DNA from: an uncultured Collinsella sp.
GTDB lineage: Bacteria; Actinomycetota; Coriobacteriia; Coriobacteriales; Coriobacteriaceae
Direction of reading: 5' to 3'
Length of the DNA: 35,926 nucleotides
NCBI GenBank assembly: GCA_900553415.1
Contig: USDH01000003.1
Coordinates: 1-35,926, forward strand
Under the pieces are notes generated by a model. The model was not told the DNA's origin and ran no database searches. It saw only the letters and a program-made list of their open reading frames with translations. The translations under genes and the position numbers were made by a program. Of this stretch, positions 1-7,628 are shown in pieces. Within the stretch, counting starts at the first letter, position 1. The number at the start of each line of letters is the position of its first letter.

Positions 1-527
1 CCGCCCACCGGACCGGCCACGACGCCTCCCGCGCCGGGCTCGGCGGGTCGGTGTGCGTGCTGTGCGGCGTCAGCGAGACCGGCGACTGCTTCTGCGAGCT
101 GGCCGACGGCGCCGAGGACGGGCCGGGGGTGGCGCTCGTCGCGCTGAGGAGGCTGCCGGCGGCCTGCTCGGTGGCCACCGACGGGCGGCGCTCCTACGCC
201 GGCTCGCTCGGGGGCAGGCCCCACGAGGTGCGCCCCAGCCGCGAGCTGGAGATGGTGAACTCCCTGCACTCCAGGCTCAAGGCGTTCATCGGGCGCTTCA
301 ACGGGGTCTCGAACAGGCGCCTCCAGCGCTACCTCGACTGGTTCTGCTGGCGCGAGCAGTTCCGGCGCAGCGCCCGCGGCCGCCGCGAGCTGCTGTTCGC
401 CCACGAGGCGTCGGGGACCTACGTGTGCACGCGCGAGCTGACGCACCTGGAGTCGCATCCCTTCCTGAGCCTGGCCAACCGCGTCAGCATCGGGGAGAGG
501 TACGGCTATATGTCAATGGTGGTTTAA
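1..527 (+). CDS. IS1595-family transposase, C-terminal fragment (5' end outside the window)
   Basis: The frame is open from the first bases to a TAA at 525-527, so the start lies off the left edge. The GTG at 51 is probably internal. The visible part resembles the C-terminal half of ISXO2/IS1595-type DDE transposases. It has a TDGRRSYAG segment (the second catalytic Asp region), then VNSLHSRLKAFIGRFNGVS and LQRYLDWFCWRE, which match the family's conserved tail around the third acidic residue. The family moves small DNA elements by cut-and-paste or copy-and-paste. Whether this copy is complete cannot be judged here. I could not identify a terminal inverted repeat between 528 and 596. The strand is opposite to the neighbouring housekeeping genes, as expected for an insertion. 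Confidence 0.75.
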   Translation, partial: AHRTGHDASRAGLGGSVCVLCGVSETGDCFCELADGAEDGPGVALVALRRLPAACSVATDGRRSYAGSLGGRPHEVRPSRELEMVNSLHSRLKAFIGRFNGVSNRRLQRYLDWFCWREQFRRSARGRRELLFAHEASGTYVCTRELTHLESHPFLSLANRVSIGERYGYMSMVV

Positions 528-596
528 CAGCGGGCTTCCGAAAAGCGAAAATCGACAAGAGGGGGATCGTTCGGAGGTGCTTGTGGTAAACGTGGG

Positions 597-1040
597 CTAG
601 CTCAGTTTTCCGCCGAGAATCTTGGCGGCGCCGGCCTTGTCGAAGTTGCCGCCGGTGGCCTTGCCGAGTGCGCCCATGACCTGGCCCATCTGCTTCTTGG
701 ACGTGGCACCCAGCTCGGCGATGACCTGCTCGATCAGGGCCTCGAGCTCCTCGCCCGAAACCTGCGCGGGCAGCAGGCTCTCCAGAATCTTGACCTGCTC
801 GGTCAGGTTGTCGGTACGCTCTTGGTCGGTGCCGGCCTTGATGGACATCTCCAGCGTCTCGCTCGTCTGCTTAATCAGACGCTTGATCATGCTGTTGACG
901 TCTTCCTCGGTCACATCGCGGCGCTCGTTGACCTCGATGTTCTTCACCTCGGCCTTGACCTGGCGAATGATGGACAGGCGAACCTTGTCCTTAGCCTTCA
1001 TGGCTGCGATCATTTCCTTCTGCAGCTCTTCGTTGGTCAT
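597..1040 (-). CDS. GatB/YqeY domain protein
   Basis: This is a 147-residue protein starting MTNEELQKEMIAAMKAKDK. It continues with RLSIIRQVKAEVKNIEVNER and a C-terminal GQVMGALGKATGGNFDKAGA segment, which are hallmarks of the YqeY family. The family is related to the tail domain of the GatB amidotransferase subunit and is thought to contact tRNA, but its role as a lone protein is not settled. The start at 1040 is chosen because GAGGAGG lies 7 bases upstream. A longer reading to 1076 lacks such a site. It follows the foldase gene by 54 bases on the same strand and is probably co-transcribed with it. Length is normal for the family. Confidence 0.88.
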   Translation of the reverse strand: MTNEELQKEMIAAMKAKDKVRLSIIRQVKAEVKNIEVNERRDVTEEDVNSMIKRLIKQTSETLEMSIKAGTDQERTDNLTEQVKILESLLPAQVSGEELEALIEQVIAELGATSKKQMGQVMGALGKATGGNFDKAGAAKILGGKLS

Positions 1041-1094
1041 CTGCAAATCCTCCTCAATAGTGCGGGCGACACTCACACGAGCGCCGCCCCATGA

Positions 1095-2315
1095 TTACTC
1101 AGTCGTCGACGAATCGTCGGTCGAGCTCTTGGTGACGCCCTTCAGACTGACGTTGTATGGCACGTCCTTGGGCATGGGGTTGACGGTGATGTCGGCGTCC
1201 TTCTTGTACTGCTCCAGCCACTCGCTGTATGCGGTGCTTGCCGCCTGTGTCTTCACCACGTTGGAGACGTACTTCTTGATGGCCTTGGGCACCTGGTTGA
1301 TGTCATCAACCTGATTATCGACATGGAAGTAGTCGGTGCACTTGATGATGTGGTAGCCATAGGTCGACTCGATGACTTCGCTCACGTCGCCCTTGTTGAG
1401 CCCCTCGAGCGCCGTCTGGTAGCTGTCGACAAAGGTGGTGAGCTTATCCCAGCCCACATCGCCCTTCTTCTCCTTGGAACCGGTGTCCTCGGAGTACTGC
1501 TCAACGGCGTCCTCAAAACTCAGCTCACCGGAGTTAATCTTGTCCAGGCACTCCTGCGCCTTGGCCTTGGCGGCAGCCTTGTCCTCGTCGGAAGCGTCGG
1601 AATCAACCTTGATCAGGATGTTCGACGAGCGACGGGCGTCGTTGTAGCTGGACAGGTTTTCGTTGATGTAATCGACAATCTCGCTGTCCTTGGGCTTGCT
1701 CGTGGGTGCGACGGCATCCTTGAGTTTCTGCTGCGCCAAGCTCTCCTTGAGCGAATCCTTGTAGGTGTCCTCGGTATAGCCGTAGGTCTTGAGGGTCTTC
1801 TTAAAGGCCTTGGCACCGCCCGCGCTCTTGCACGCGTCCTTCCAAGCCTTCTCGACCTCCTCGTCCGACACCGTCACGCCGTTCTCCTTCTGTGCCTGTT
1901 GAAGCAGAATCTGCTGCGTGTAGGAGTCGATGAGTTGCTTGCGGTACTTCTTGGGCGTGAGGTCGTTGTCGACCAGATACTGCGCCCAATCCTCATCCTT
2001 GGTGTAGCCGTAGGACGTGCGCATGCTCATGATCTGCTTGGTCACGGTGTCCTCGGTGAGGTTGGTGCCGTTGATAGTTGCAGCAACACCGCCGGTCAGC
2101 TTGTAGCCCGAGGTGTCCTCGGCCTGCGACATAAGGCCGGAGCACGCCATCGCCGAGACGGAAAGCAGCATCGCCAGCACGCCGATGACCACCAGGACAA
2201 TCTTGACGGTCTTAGACACGTACGTCTTGCGCTGCTTCTTGCGAGAGCTGGAGGCAGCGCGGGTCTGCTGCTCGGGCGTCGGCGCGGCCTCAGAGTTCTT
2301 TTTCTTGTTTGCCAT
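1095..2315 (-). CDS. Membrane-anchored SurA/PrsA-like peptidyl-prolyl isomerase (parvulin) foldase
   Basis: The protein has 406 residues. Residues 1-36 are charged and low complexity and likely cytoplasmic. Residues 38-58 form one membrane segment ending in a Cys, but the AMAC context is a poor lipobox, so membrane anchoring is more likely than lipidation. Residues about 72-200 resemble the SurA/PrsA N-terminal chaperone domain. Residues about 227-328 form a parvulin rotamase domain, with the SNILIKV start, FEDAVEQYSED and a YGYHIIKC end. The tail is rich in Ser and Thr. Such proteins help secreted proteins fold outside the membrane. That fits a genome segment encoding a 2137-residue secreted glycosidase, though the link is only inference. 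AAAGG precedes the ATG by 6 bases. Confidence 0.85.
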   Translation of the reverse strand: MANKKKNSEAAPTPEQQTRAASSSRKKQRKTYVSKTVKIVLVVIGVLAMLLSVSAMACSGLMSQAEDTSGYKLTGGVAATINGTNLTEDTVTKQIMSMRTSYGYTKDEDWAQYLVDNDLTPKKYRKQLIDSYTQQILLQQAQKENGVTVSDEEVEKAWKDACKSAGGAKAFKKTLKTYGYTEDTYKDSLKESLAQQKLKDAVAPTSKPKDSEIVDYINENLSSYNDARRSSNILIKVDSDASDEDKAAAKAKAQECLDKINSGELSFEDAVEQYSEDTGSKEKKGDVGWDKLTTFVDSYQTALEGLNKGDVSEVIESTYGYHIIKCTDYFHVDNQVDDINQVPKAIKKYVSNVVKTQAASTAYSEWLEQYKKDADITVNPMPKDVPYNVSLKGVTKSSTDDSSTTE

Positions 2316-2365
2316 AGTTGGCCTTTCGCATCACGAATCGAACAAACGCCATTGTGTCACAACGC

Positions 2366-2385
2366 AGCCCCCGCGACAAAGGGGC
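2366..2385. repeat. Small GC-rich hairpin upstream of the foldase gene
   Basis: A GCCCC / GGGGC stem closes around CGCGACAAA about 50 bases upstream of the foldase start. It sits beside the larger GGGAC palindrome at 2392-2445. It is short and could be chance in this GC-rich DNA. Confidence 0.3.
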
Positions 2386-2391
2386 AACCCT

Positions 2392-2445
2392 GGCACTTGG
2401 GGACGTTCCTTTTCTGCCGGCAGTTAGGGACAGTCCCCAAGTGCC
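2392..2445. repeat. Intergenic palindromic element, GGGAC type
   Basis: Perfect 13-base arms, GGCACTTGGGGAC (2392-2404) and GTCCCCAAGTGCC (2433-2445), flank a 28-base loop. The loop contains a second GGGAC (2427-2431), so the right arm can pair either with the outer arm or locally as GGGACAGTCCC. It starts 5 bases beyond the EIIA stop codon. It may serve as a transcript end or stability element, but there is no clear T tract after the stem. It resembles REP-type intergenic repeats. Copy number elsewhere in the genome cannot be seen. Confidence 0.65.
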
Positions 2446-2449
2446 GGCT

Positions 2450-2914
2450 TTAAAAGTGGCGGCGGATGGCGTCGACCATGCCTTGGGGCGTGGTCTGGCC
2501 GAGCACATCGGCTGCGACGTCCGCGTCCATAAAGATATTCATGAGCGCTTGCAGGGCCTCGACCTGGCCGCCCGGCTCGGCGATGCCCAGATTGATGACG
2601 ATCTGCGCCGGCACCGGAGCACCCATGCCAGCCATAGCGTTAAATGTCACGGGCGCGGCGGGCTTCACCACCGCGATATAGGGCTTGGCCACAAACCCCG
2701 GGTCGGTATGCGGAATGGCAATGTTTGCCGCCGGCATGGCAAGGCCCGTGGGATAGGCATCCTCGCGCGTGCGAACGGCATCGAGCCAACCGTCGGCAAT
2801 GTAGCCGCGCGGGGCAAGCTCGCCCTCAAGCCGCGCGAACACCTCATCCGGCGTCGCACACTCCCAATCAAAAAACACCAACTCAGGCGTAAACAGCGCT
2901 TCGTTATCCGCCAT
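2450..2914 (-). CDS. PTS EIIA component, fructose/mannitol/galactitol type (lone gene)
   Basis: This is a 154-residue PTS_EIIA type 2 domain protein. YPTGL at 55-59 and IAIPHTDP around His69 match the phospho-acceptor site, where His receives phosphate from HPr and passes it to an EIIB. The PTGL and IPHTDP pattern is most like the galactitol branch. The start at 2914 is supported by GGAGG 6 bases upstream. The longer frame to 3028 runs into the toxin gene and has no such site. No EIIB or EIIC lies beside it, so it either serves a PTS encoded elsewhere or has a regulatory role. It begins 65 bases after the PIN toxin stop and may share that transcript. Confidence 0.82.
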   Translation of the reverse strand: MADNEALFTPELVFFDWECATPDEVFARLEGELAPRGYIADGWLDAVRTREDAYPTGLAMPAANIAIPHTDPGFVAKPYIAVVKPAAPVTFNAMAGMGAPVPAQIVINLGIAEPGGQVEALQALMNIFMDADVAADVLGQTTPQGMVDAIRRHF

Positions 2915-2979
2915 ACCGTCCTCCAAAGTTGCATGAGGGCCACAATGCTCAATATGATAGCGAAACGGGGTATGCAAGG

Positions 2980-3447
2980 TTAGCCGAGGATCCCGATGAG
3001 CTCGAGTGCGCGCGCGGGCGTCAAGCATACCTCGGGCATCGTCTCCAACATGCGTCGGTCGCTCGTGACTACGTAGTCAACATCCGCCGTATCGCCCGAG
3101 GCGATAATGAGATTGTCCTCGAGGTCCGGCATGCGCTTGCCAAGCATGCGCGCCATCTCGCACTCCGCCATCGAAAGCGGGGAAGCCGTTGCCACCTGCA
3201 TCATATGCTCGACGCATGCCCATGCAGCCGGACCGAACGAAGCGTTAATCCCATTCACATTCCGTCGAGCTAGACGCCGAGGCAAGATGTAGAACACGTC
3301 CTTTGCCGTCGTTGGCGCGTACAGAAGGTCGATCTTTCCCGCTTCGGCCAGTTCAACCAATCTTCTCACGTTGTCGAATGCGCCCTCTTGCAGGTAGTAA
3401 TCAAGCCAAACATTCGTGTCCACCAAGAGCCGCTTTGCCTCAATCAT
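2980..3447 (-). CDS. PIN-domain toxin of a type II toxin-antitoxin pair
   Basis: The protein has 155 residues when started at the ATG at 3447. That ATG overlaps the antitoxin stop as ATGA, a classic translational coupling. A TTG at 3453 is an alternative. PIN-fold acidic residues are visible: Asp10 in LLVDTNVWLD, Asp108/Glu110/Asp111 in PDLEDNLIIA and Asp130 in VVTSDRR. PIN proteins are Mg-dependent RNases, and toxin members cut tRNA, rRNA or mRNA. The partner encoded just upstream has a RelB/DinJ-type N-terminus. That pairing is not the textbook one, since RelB/DinJ usually goes with RelE/YafQ folds. The target RNA is not predictable from sequence. Confidence 0.82.
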   Translation of the reverse strand: MIEAKRLLVDTNVWLDYYLQEGAFDNVRRLVELAEAGKIDLLYAPTTAKDVFYILPRRLARRNVNGINASFGPAAWACVEHMMQVATASPLSMAECEMARMLGKRMPDLEDNLIIASGDTADVDYVVTSDRRMLETMPEVCLTPARALELIGILG

Positions 3448-3788
3448 CGGCAATTCGCCTCTATGTCGGCAATCATCGCGTCATACATATCATCGCGTAC
3501 GGCATCCCAGTTGTCCGCCGATGATTCGCCTGGCGCAAAATCTGAGAAGCTCAACCCCAATGAGGAAAAAGCCAGACCACACCCCTGTTCGGCAAGACTC
3601 TTCGCACGGGGCGTCTCGCACTTATCCGTCACCATAAATCCCGGCAGCGTTTGATGCTCGGCAAGATAGGTCCAAAGCGCACGAATGGCGTCACTCGGCC
3701 CCAGCCCATTACGAGTCAGGACCGCATCGCCACCGGCCTTGAGCATAGGGTCGATTCGTGTGTTGAGCTGCACCGTTGCTGTACCCAT
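3444..3788 (-). CDS. RelB/DinJ-family antitoxin
   Basis: The protein has 114 residues. The N-terminal 50 match the ribbon-helix-helix RelB/DinJ pattern: a beta strand ATVQLNTRID, then helices ending in GLGPSDAIRALWTYLAEHQTLPGF. This part dimerises and binds the operator. The rest (DFAPGESSADNWDAV onward) is acidic and probably wraps the toxin. The ATG at 3788 has GGAG 7 bases upstream. The gene overlaps the PIN toxin by 4 bases. A promoter and near-palindrome lie immediately upstream, which suggests self-repression by the antitoxin or the complex. Confidence 0.8.
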   Translation of the reverse strand: MGTATVQLNTRIDPMLKAGGDAVLTRNGLGPSDAIRALWTYLAEHQTLPGFMVTDKCETPRAKSLAEQGCGLAFSSLGLSFSDFAPGESSADNWDAVRDDMYDAMIADIEANCR

Positions 3789-3798
3789 AGCGGCTCCT

Positions 3799-3840
3799 CT
3801 CTACTTGCTAGCAGTATAGCAAACAGAGTAGACCACACAA
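3799..3840 (-). promoter_or_regulatory. Toxin-antitoxin promoter and operator
   Basis: On the minus strand TTGTGT (3840-3835) and TATACT (3818-3813) are spaced by 16 bases, a good -35/-10 pair. A near-palindrome at 3799-3828 covers the -10 box. Its arms CTCTACTTGCTA and TAGCAAACAGAG have two mismatches and a 6-base spacer. The arrangement fits autoregulation by the ribbon-helix-helix antitoxin encoded 11 bases downstream. Confidence 0.65.
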
Positions 3841-3841
3841 A

Positions 3842-3871
3842 AGGGCCCCGCCCGCGCACGGACAGGGCCCT
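3842..3871 (-). terminator. Rho-independent terminator of the purine operon
   Basis: AGGGCCC (3842-3848) and GGGCCCT (3865-3871) form a perfect 7-bp stem. On the minus strand it is followed by TTTTGTGTGG, a short T tract. It lies 60 bases after the purN stop, between purN and the toxin-antitoxin promoter, so it would end the purF-purM-purN transcript. Confidence 0.65.
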
Positions 3872-3931
3872 ATCAGATTTTCTAAATCGCTTACGTCCCA
3901 AAGAACGCTCAATGAGCCCTCTTACACACGA

Positions 3932-4630
3932 CTAGCGTGCCGGATCAATTGCGACCTTGCCGCTCTCCAGCACGTGGACGCGGCCGTCGGCGAGCATTTG
4001 CACGACCTCGGGATACAGCACGTGCTCAATCGCGTGGATGTGCTCCTCGAGCGTGTCGACATCCCAGTCCTCCTCAACAGCCAGCGCACGCTGGGCGATG
4101 ATGGGACCGTTGTCGTAGACCTCGTTGGCAAAATGCACGGTCACGCCAGTTACCTTGACGCCGCGCACAAAGGCATCGTCAATCGCATGCGCACCGGTAA
4201 AGCTCGGCAGCAGCGCCGGATGCAAGTTGACCACGCGGTTGGGAAACGCCGCCAGCAGCGGTGTATGCACCATGCGCATGTAGCCGGCCATGACCACATA
4301 CTCGCAGCCGCGCTCGAGCAGCTCGTGCGCGATGATCTCGTCGGCGGCGATGGGGTCGGCATATACATCCTTGGACAGCGTAAGCGTCTGGATGCCCGCA
4401 CGCTCTGCACGTTGCAGACCCTTGGCCGAAGGACGGCTCGACACCACAAGCTCAATAGAAGCGTTGAGCTTGCCGGCGGCAATCAGATCGATCAGCGCTT
4501 GCAGGTTGGTACCCGAACCGCTGATGAGCACACCGATCTTGAGCGGCTCAGCCGTACCGGTGCCAGTCGGACGGGTATAGGGCACAAAGTCCAGGCCCTC
4601 GGCAGCAGCCGTCTGCTCGTTAGCGCTCAT
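3932..4630 (-). CDS. purN: Phosphoribosylglycinamide formyltransferase
   Basis: PurN transfers a formyl group from 10-formyl-tetrahydrofolate to GAR in step three of purine synthesis. The core starts at residue 30 with KIGVLISGSGTNLQ, the phosphate-binding loop. Catalytic residues are seen as Asn135 and His137 in NLHPALLPSFTG and Asp173 in YDNGPII. The first 29 residues are an extra N-terminal tail compared with the E. coli enzyme. The ATG at 4630 lies inside the end of purM (GATGAGCGCTAA), an 11-base overlap that points to translational coupling. It is the last gene before the terminator at 3842-3871. Confidence 0.95.
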   Translation of the reverse strand: MSANEQTAAAEGLDFVPYTRPTGTGTAEPLKIGVLISGSGTNLQALIDLIAAGKLNASIELVVSSRPSAKGLQRAERAGIQTLTLSKDVYADPIAADEIIAHELLERGCEYVVMAGYMRMVHTPLLAAFPNRVVNLHPALLPSFTGAHAIDDAFVRGVKVTGVTVHFANEVYDNGPIIAQRALAVEEDWDVDTLEEHIHAIEHVLYPEVVQMLADGRVHVLESGKVAIDPAR

Positions 4631-5723
4631 CGGAGTACACGACCTTACCGGAACCCTCGACGCACTCGCCCACGCGGAACGGCTTCTCGCCCAGCGCGAC
4701 CAGTGCCTCGGTAACCGCGGCCTCGTCCTCGGGGGCGACGATCAGACACAGGCCGACGCCCATGTTGAAGGTCTTGCATGCCTCGTTGGGCGCAAGCTCG
4801 GCCTGGCGCGACACGTAGGTGATGACGGGCGGAACGTCCCAACCCATCTCGGCACCGTTGCGGGTGACCACGGCGTCGACGTCATCGGCGAGCGCACGGT
4901 TGAGGTTCTCGGTAATACCGCCGCCAGTGATGTGGGCGATGGCGTGCACGTTGGCGCCGCCGCGCAGCAGCTCCAGGATCGGCTTGACGTAGATGCGCGT
5001 GGGGGCCAACAGAGCGTCTGCCAGCGATGCACCGCCGAGCTCCTCGAGCGGACGGCTCAGCTCCTCGGCCTTAGCGACGGCCTCGGGCGTGCCCGGCTTA
5101 ACGCCGTCGACGCCAATGACCTTACGCACGAGCGAGTAGCCGTTGGAGTGCACGCCGGTGGAAGGCAGGCCCAGGATCACATCGCCCGGGCGGACGTTTG
5201 CGGGGTCGAGCATCTTGGGACGATCGACAACACCCACGGTAAAGCCGGCGAGGTCGTAATCGGCCGGAGCCATGACGCCGGGGTGCTCGGCCATCTCGCC
5301 GCCCACGAGCGCGCAGCCCGCGAGCTTGCAGCCGTCGGCCACACCCTTGATGATCTTTGCCATGTGCTCGGCCTCAATGTGACCGATGGCAACGTAGTCC
5401 AGGAAGAACAGCGGCTCGGCACCCGAAGCCAAAATGTCATTGACGCACATGGCGACCAAGTCCTGGCCCACCGTCTCGTGACGGTCCATGATCTGGGCGA
5501 GCACGAGCTTGGTGCCCACGCCGTCGGTGCCGCTAATCAGGATCGGGTCTTCCATATCCTTAAGCGCGGCGGCCGAGAACAGGCCGCCAAAGCCACCGAT
5601 GCCGCCGATGACCTCGGGGCGGTTGGTGTCCTTGACCATCTGCTTAATAGCGTCGACGGCGCGGCCGCCCTCGGCGGTATCGACGCCGGCGTCCTCGTAC
5701 GTCACATGCTTGCTGTCGCTCAT
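4620..5723 (-). CDS. purM: Phosphoribosylformylglycinamidine cyclo-ligase (AIR synthetase)
   Basis: The protein has 367 residues, near the usual 345-350. PurM uses ATP to close FGAM into AIR, step five of purine synthesis. Diagnostic segments are YEDAGVDTAEGGRAVD at the start, GGFGGLF near residue 43, SGTDGVGTKL at 64-73, GGEMAEHPGVM, and PSTGVHSNGYSLVRK. All are typical of the PurM/SelD/ThiL ATP-binding fold. AGGAAGG precedes the ATG by 5 bases. It is downstream of purF with a 157-base gap and overlaps purN. Confidence 0.96.
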   Translation of the reverse strand: MSDSKHVTYEDAGVDTAEGGRAVDAIKQMVKDTNRPEVIGGIGGFGGLFSAAALKDMEDPILISGTDGVGTKLVLAQIMDRHETVGQDLVAMCVNDILASGAEPLFFLDYVAIGHIEAEHMAKIIKGVADGCKLAGCALVGGEMAEHPGVMAPADYDLAGFTVGVVDRPKMLDPANVRPGDVILGLPSTGVHSNGYSLVRKVIGVDGVKPGTPEAVAKAEELSRPLEELGGASLADALLAPTRIYVKPILELLRGGANVHAIAHITGGGITENLNRALADDVDAVVTRNGAEMGWDVPPVITYVSRQAELAPNEACKTFNMGVGLCLIVAPEDEAAVTEALVALGEKPFRVGECVEGSGKVVYSDER

Positions 5724-5880
5724 CTGAGCCTTCCTCTCCCACTACCGTGGCGCCGCACGGGCGCCAAACGGTGCTCATAGTTGCGTTCATTTCGGCGCGC
5801 GCCATAACAGCACGCGCCGTCATATCAACAAAACAGCAGGTAAAACCTACCAAAATAAACCTGTCCCCATATGGCAGGTT
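5724..5880 (-). promoter_or_regulatory. Gap between purF and purM with hairpins
   Basis: This 157-base gap holds two stems. TGGCGCC / GGCGCCA (5748-5766) lies just ahead of the purM ribosome site. A larger one at the purF stop is listed separately. A TTGATA sequence on the minus strand followed 15-16 bases later by TTATGG/TATGGC could be a weak internal promoter. I see no riboswitch core. Confidence 0.3.
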
Positions 5881-5883
5881 TTA
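5841..5883 (-). repeat. Hairpin overlapping the purF stop codon
   Basis: TAAAACCTACC (5841-5851) and GGCAGGTTTTA (5873-5883) pair over 11 bases with one G-T wobble. The right arm includes the purF TAA. The loop holds CTGTCCCC, echoing the GTCCC element seen in other gaps here. It could dampen read-through into purM or be an intergenic repeat. The T-rich part lies in the loop rather than after the stem, so it is not a standard terminator. Confidence 0.5.
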
Positions 5884-7551
5884 TGCCTCGCCGTGCTCCT
5901 CTTCCCAGCTGCGGTCGTCGTATTTCTCGATCACGGCGTCGTCGTCAAAGTGCAGCGGCTTGTCCAGGTTGCGGGGCTTAAAGCCCTCCATAAACTTGTC
6001 GCGGCCAAAGCTCTCGGGAATCGCCACGGGGTAGCGGCCGGTAAAGCACGCATCGCAGTAACCGCCCTTGGGCATGACCTTAAGCAGGCCCTCGACCGAA
6101 AGGAAGGCCAGCGAATCGGCGCCGATATACTCGCAAATCTCGTCGACCGTCTTGTTGGCGCTGATAAGCTGCGACTGCACGTCGGTATCGATACCGTAGA
6201 AGCACGGCCAGATGACCTCGGGCGAGTTGATGCGGATATGAATCTCCTTGGCGCCGGCGTTGCGCAGCATCTTGACGAGCTGCACCATGGTGGTGCCGCG
6301 CACGATGGAGTCGTCGATGACGACCAGGCGCTTGCCCTCGATGTTGTCGCGCAGCGGGTTGAGTTTCATACGCACGCCCATGGCACGCAACTCCTGCGTA
6401 GGCTCGATAAACGTACGGCCCACGTAGCGGTTCTTGATAAGGCCCTCGCCAAAGGGAATACCGCTCTCGTGCGAATACCCCTCCGCGGGCGGCAGGCCGG
6501 AGTCGGGCACGCCGATGACCAGGTCGGCCTCGACAGGCTCCTCATGTGCCAGCTGACGACCCATGTCGTAACGGCAGGCATAGACGCTCTTGCCGTTCAT
6601 GATGGAGTCGGGGCGGGCAAAGTAGACCTGCTCAAAGATGCAGTTGGCGGGCTCTTCGGCTGCAGGCACGCCCTGCTCGGATACCAGGCCCTCGGCGCTG
6701 ATGCGCAAGATCTCGCCGGGACGGACGTCACGGACGTACTCGGCACCCACGATGTCGAGTGCGCAGGTCTCGGAAGCAACGACCCAGCCGCCGGCGCGCG
6801 TGACACGGACGGCGGAGTCAACCGTCGCGGCGCCGTCCTGCGACGGCAGCTGCGACACGGCTGCGGCATCGGCTTGGTCCAGACCCTCGTCCACCAGCTT
6901 GCCCAGCACGAGCGGGCGAATGCCGTGTGGATCGCGGAACGCGTAGAGCGCCTGCTCGTTGATGAGCGTCATGGCGTAGCCGCCGCGCACGAGCTCCATG
7001 GTCTTGCGAATACCCTCGCGCAGGTGGCCCGTACGCTGGGTAAAGTAGCCGATAAGCTTGGTCGCGACCTCGGAATCCGAATTGGAGAGGAACGGCACGC
7101 CCAGCTCGATCAGCTGACGGCGCAGCTCGTCGGTGTTGACGAGGGTGCCGTTGTGCGCGAGCGCGATAATGACGCTATTGATGGTAGAGAGGTGCGGCTG
7201 AGAGGCTTCCCAGCTCTTGGCGCCGGCAGTGCCGTAGCGCACATGACCCACGGCCAGCTGGCCGGAGAGCGTCGACAGGTCGGCGTTGGAGAACACGCGG
7301 TCGAGCAGGCCCAGATCTTTGCGGACCATAACCGTGCCGCCGTCACCCACGGCGATTCCAGCCGATTCCTGGCCACGGTGCTGCAGCGCACGCAGGCCAA
7401 AGTACGTCAGTCGAGCCACGTCGCGATCGGGCGCCCATACGCCGAAAATGCCACATTCCTCATGCAGCTGGTCGGAGTCCGGATCATACGTCGACATGGT
7501 GTTCACCTGTCCCGCGGCACGCTCGGCCGCGCGGATGGTTTCTTGAGACAT
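5881..7551 (-). CDS. purF: Amidophosphoribosyltransferase
   Basis: PurF makes phosphoribosylamine from PRPP and glutamine, the committed step of purine synthesis. Residues 33-39, CGIFGVW, mark the N-terminal nucleophile Cys33 of the glutaminase domain, so the first 32 residues are a propeptide. A second ATG at residue 19 would leave a 14-residue propeptide. GHVRYGTAG (102-110) is the glutamine-site segment. VVIDDSIVRGTT (410-421) is the PRPP loop. Cys304, Cys450, Cys499 and Cys502 match the 4Fe-4S ligands of the Bacillus-type enzyme. Residues about 218-253 look like an insertion relative to the family. GAGGGG lies 5 bases before the ATG at 7551. Confidence 0.96.
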   Translation of the reverse strand: MSQETIRAAERAAGQVNTMSTYDPDSDQLHEECGIFGVWAPDRDVARLTYFGLRALQHRGQESAGIAVGDGGTVMVRKDLGLLDRVFSNADLSTLSGQLAVGHVRYGTAGAKSWEASQPHLSTINSVIIALAHNGTLVNTDELRRQLIELGVPFLSNSDSEVATKLIGYFTQRTGHLREGIRKTMELVRGGYAMTLINEQALYAFRDPHGIRPLVLGKLVDEGLDQADAAAVSQLPSQDGAATVDSAVRVTRAGGWVVASETCALDIVGAEYVRDVRPGEILRISAEGLVSEQGVPAAEEPANCIFEQVYFARPDSIMNGKSVYACRYDMGRQLAHEEPVEADLVIGVPDSGLPPAEGYSHESGIPFGEGLIKNRYVGRTFIEPTQELRAMGVRMKLNPLRDNIEGKRLVVIDDSIVRGTTMVQLVKMLRNAGAKEIHIRINSPEVIWPCFYGIDTDVQSQLISANKTVDEICEYIGADSLAFLSVEGLLKVMPKGGYCDACFTGRYPVAIPESFGRDKFMEGFKPRNLDKPLHFDDDAVIEKYDDRSWEEEHGEA

Positions 7552-7593
7552 GGTATCCCCTCAGAGCCTCGTATTTTTGGCGTTACCTGCCCT

Positions 7594-7614
7594 ATTATAC
7601 GCACGGCAAGACAA
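7594..7614 (-). promoter_or_regulatory. Candidate purF promoter (-10 box)
   Basis: A perfect TATAAT (7599-7594, minus strand) lies 42 bases upstream of the purF ATG. A TTGTCT occurs upstream but only 9 bases away, too near to be a normal -35. The assignment rests on the -10 box and position alone. Confidence 0.4.
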
Positions 7615-7628
7615 GCACTCCCGCGCAT

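Noticed and set aside
622..1314. Long plus-strand open frame over the YqeY-like and foldase genes
   Set aside because: It is antisense to two genes with clear family motifs. High GC keeps the opposite frame open, and its protein has no recognisable domain.
5724..5880. Purine riboswitch between purF and purM or upstream of purF
   Set aside because: I looked for the paired helices and conserved loop words of the guanine/adenine aptamer and saw none. The stems present are simple hairpins.
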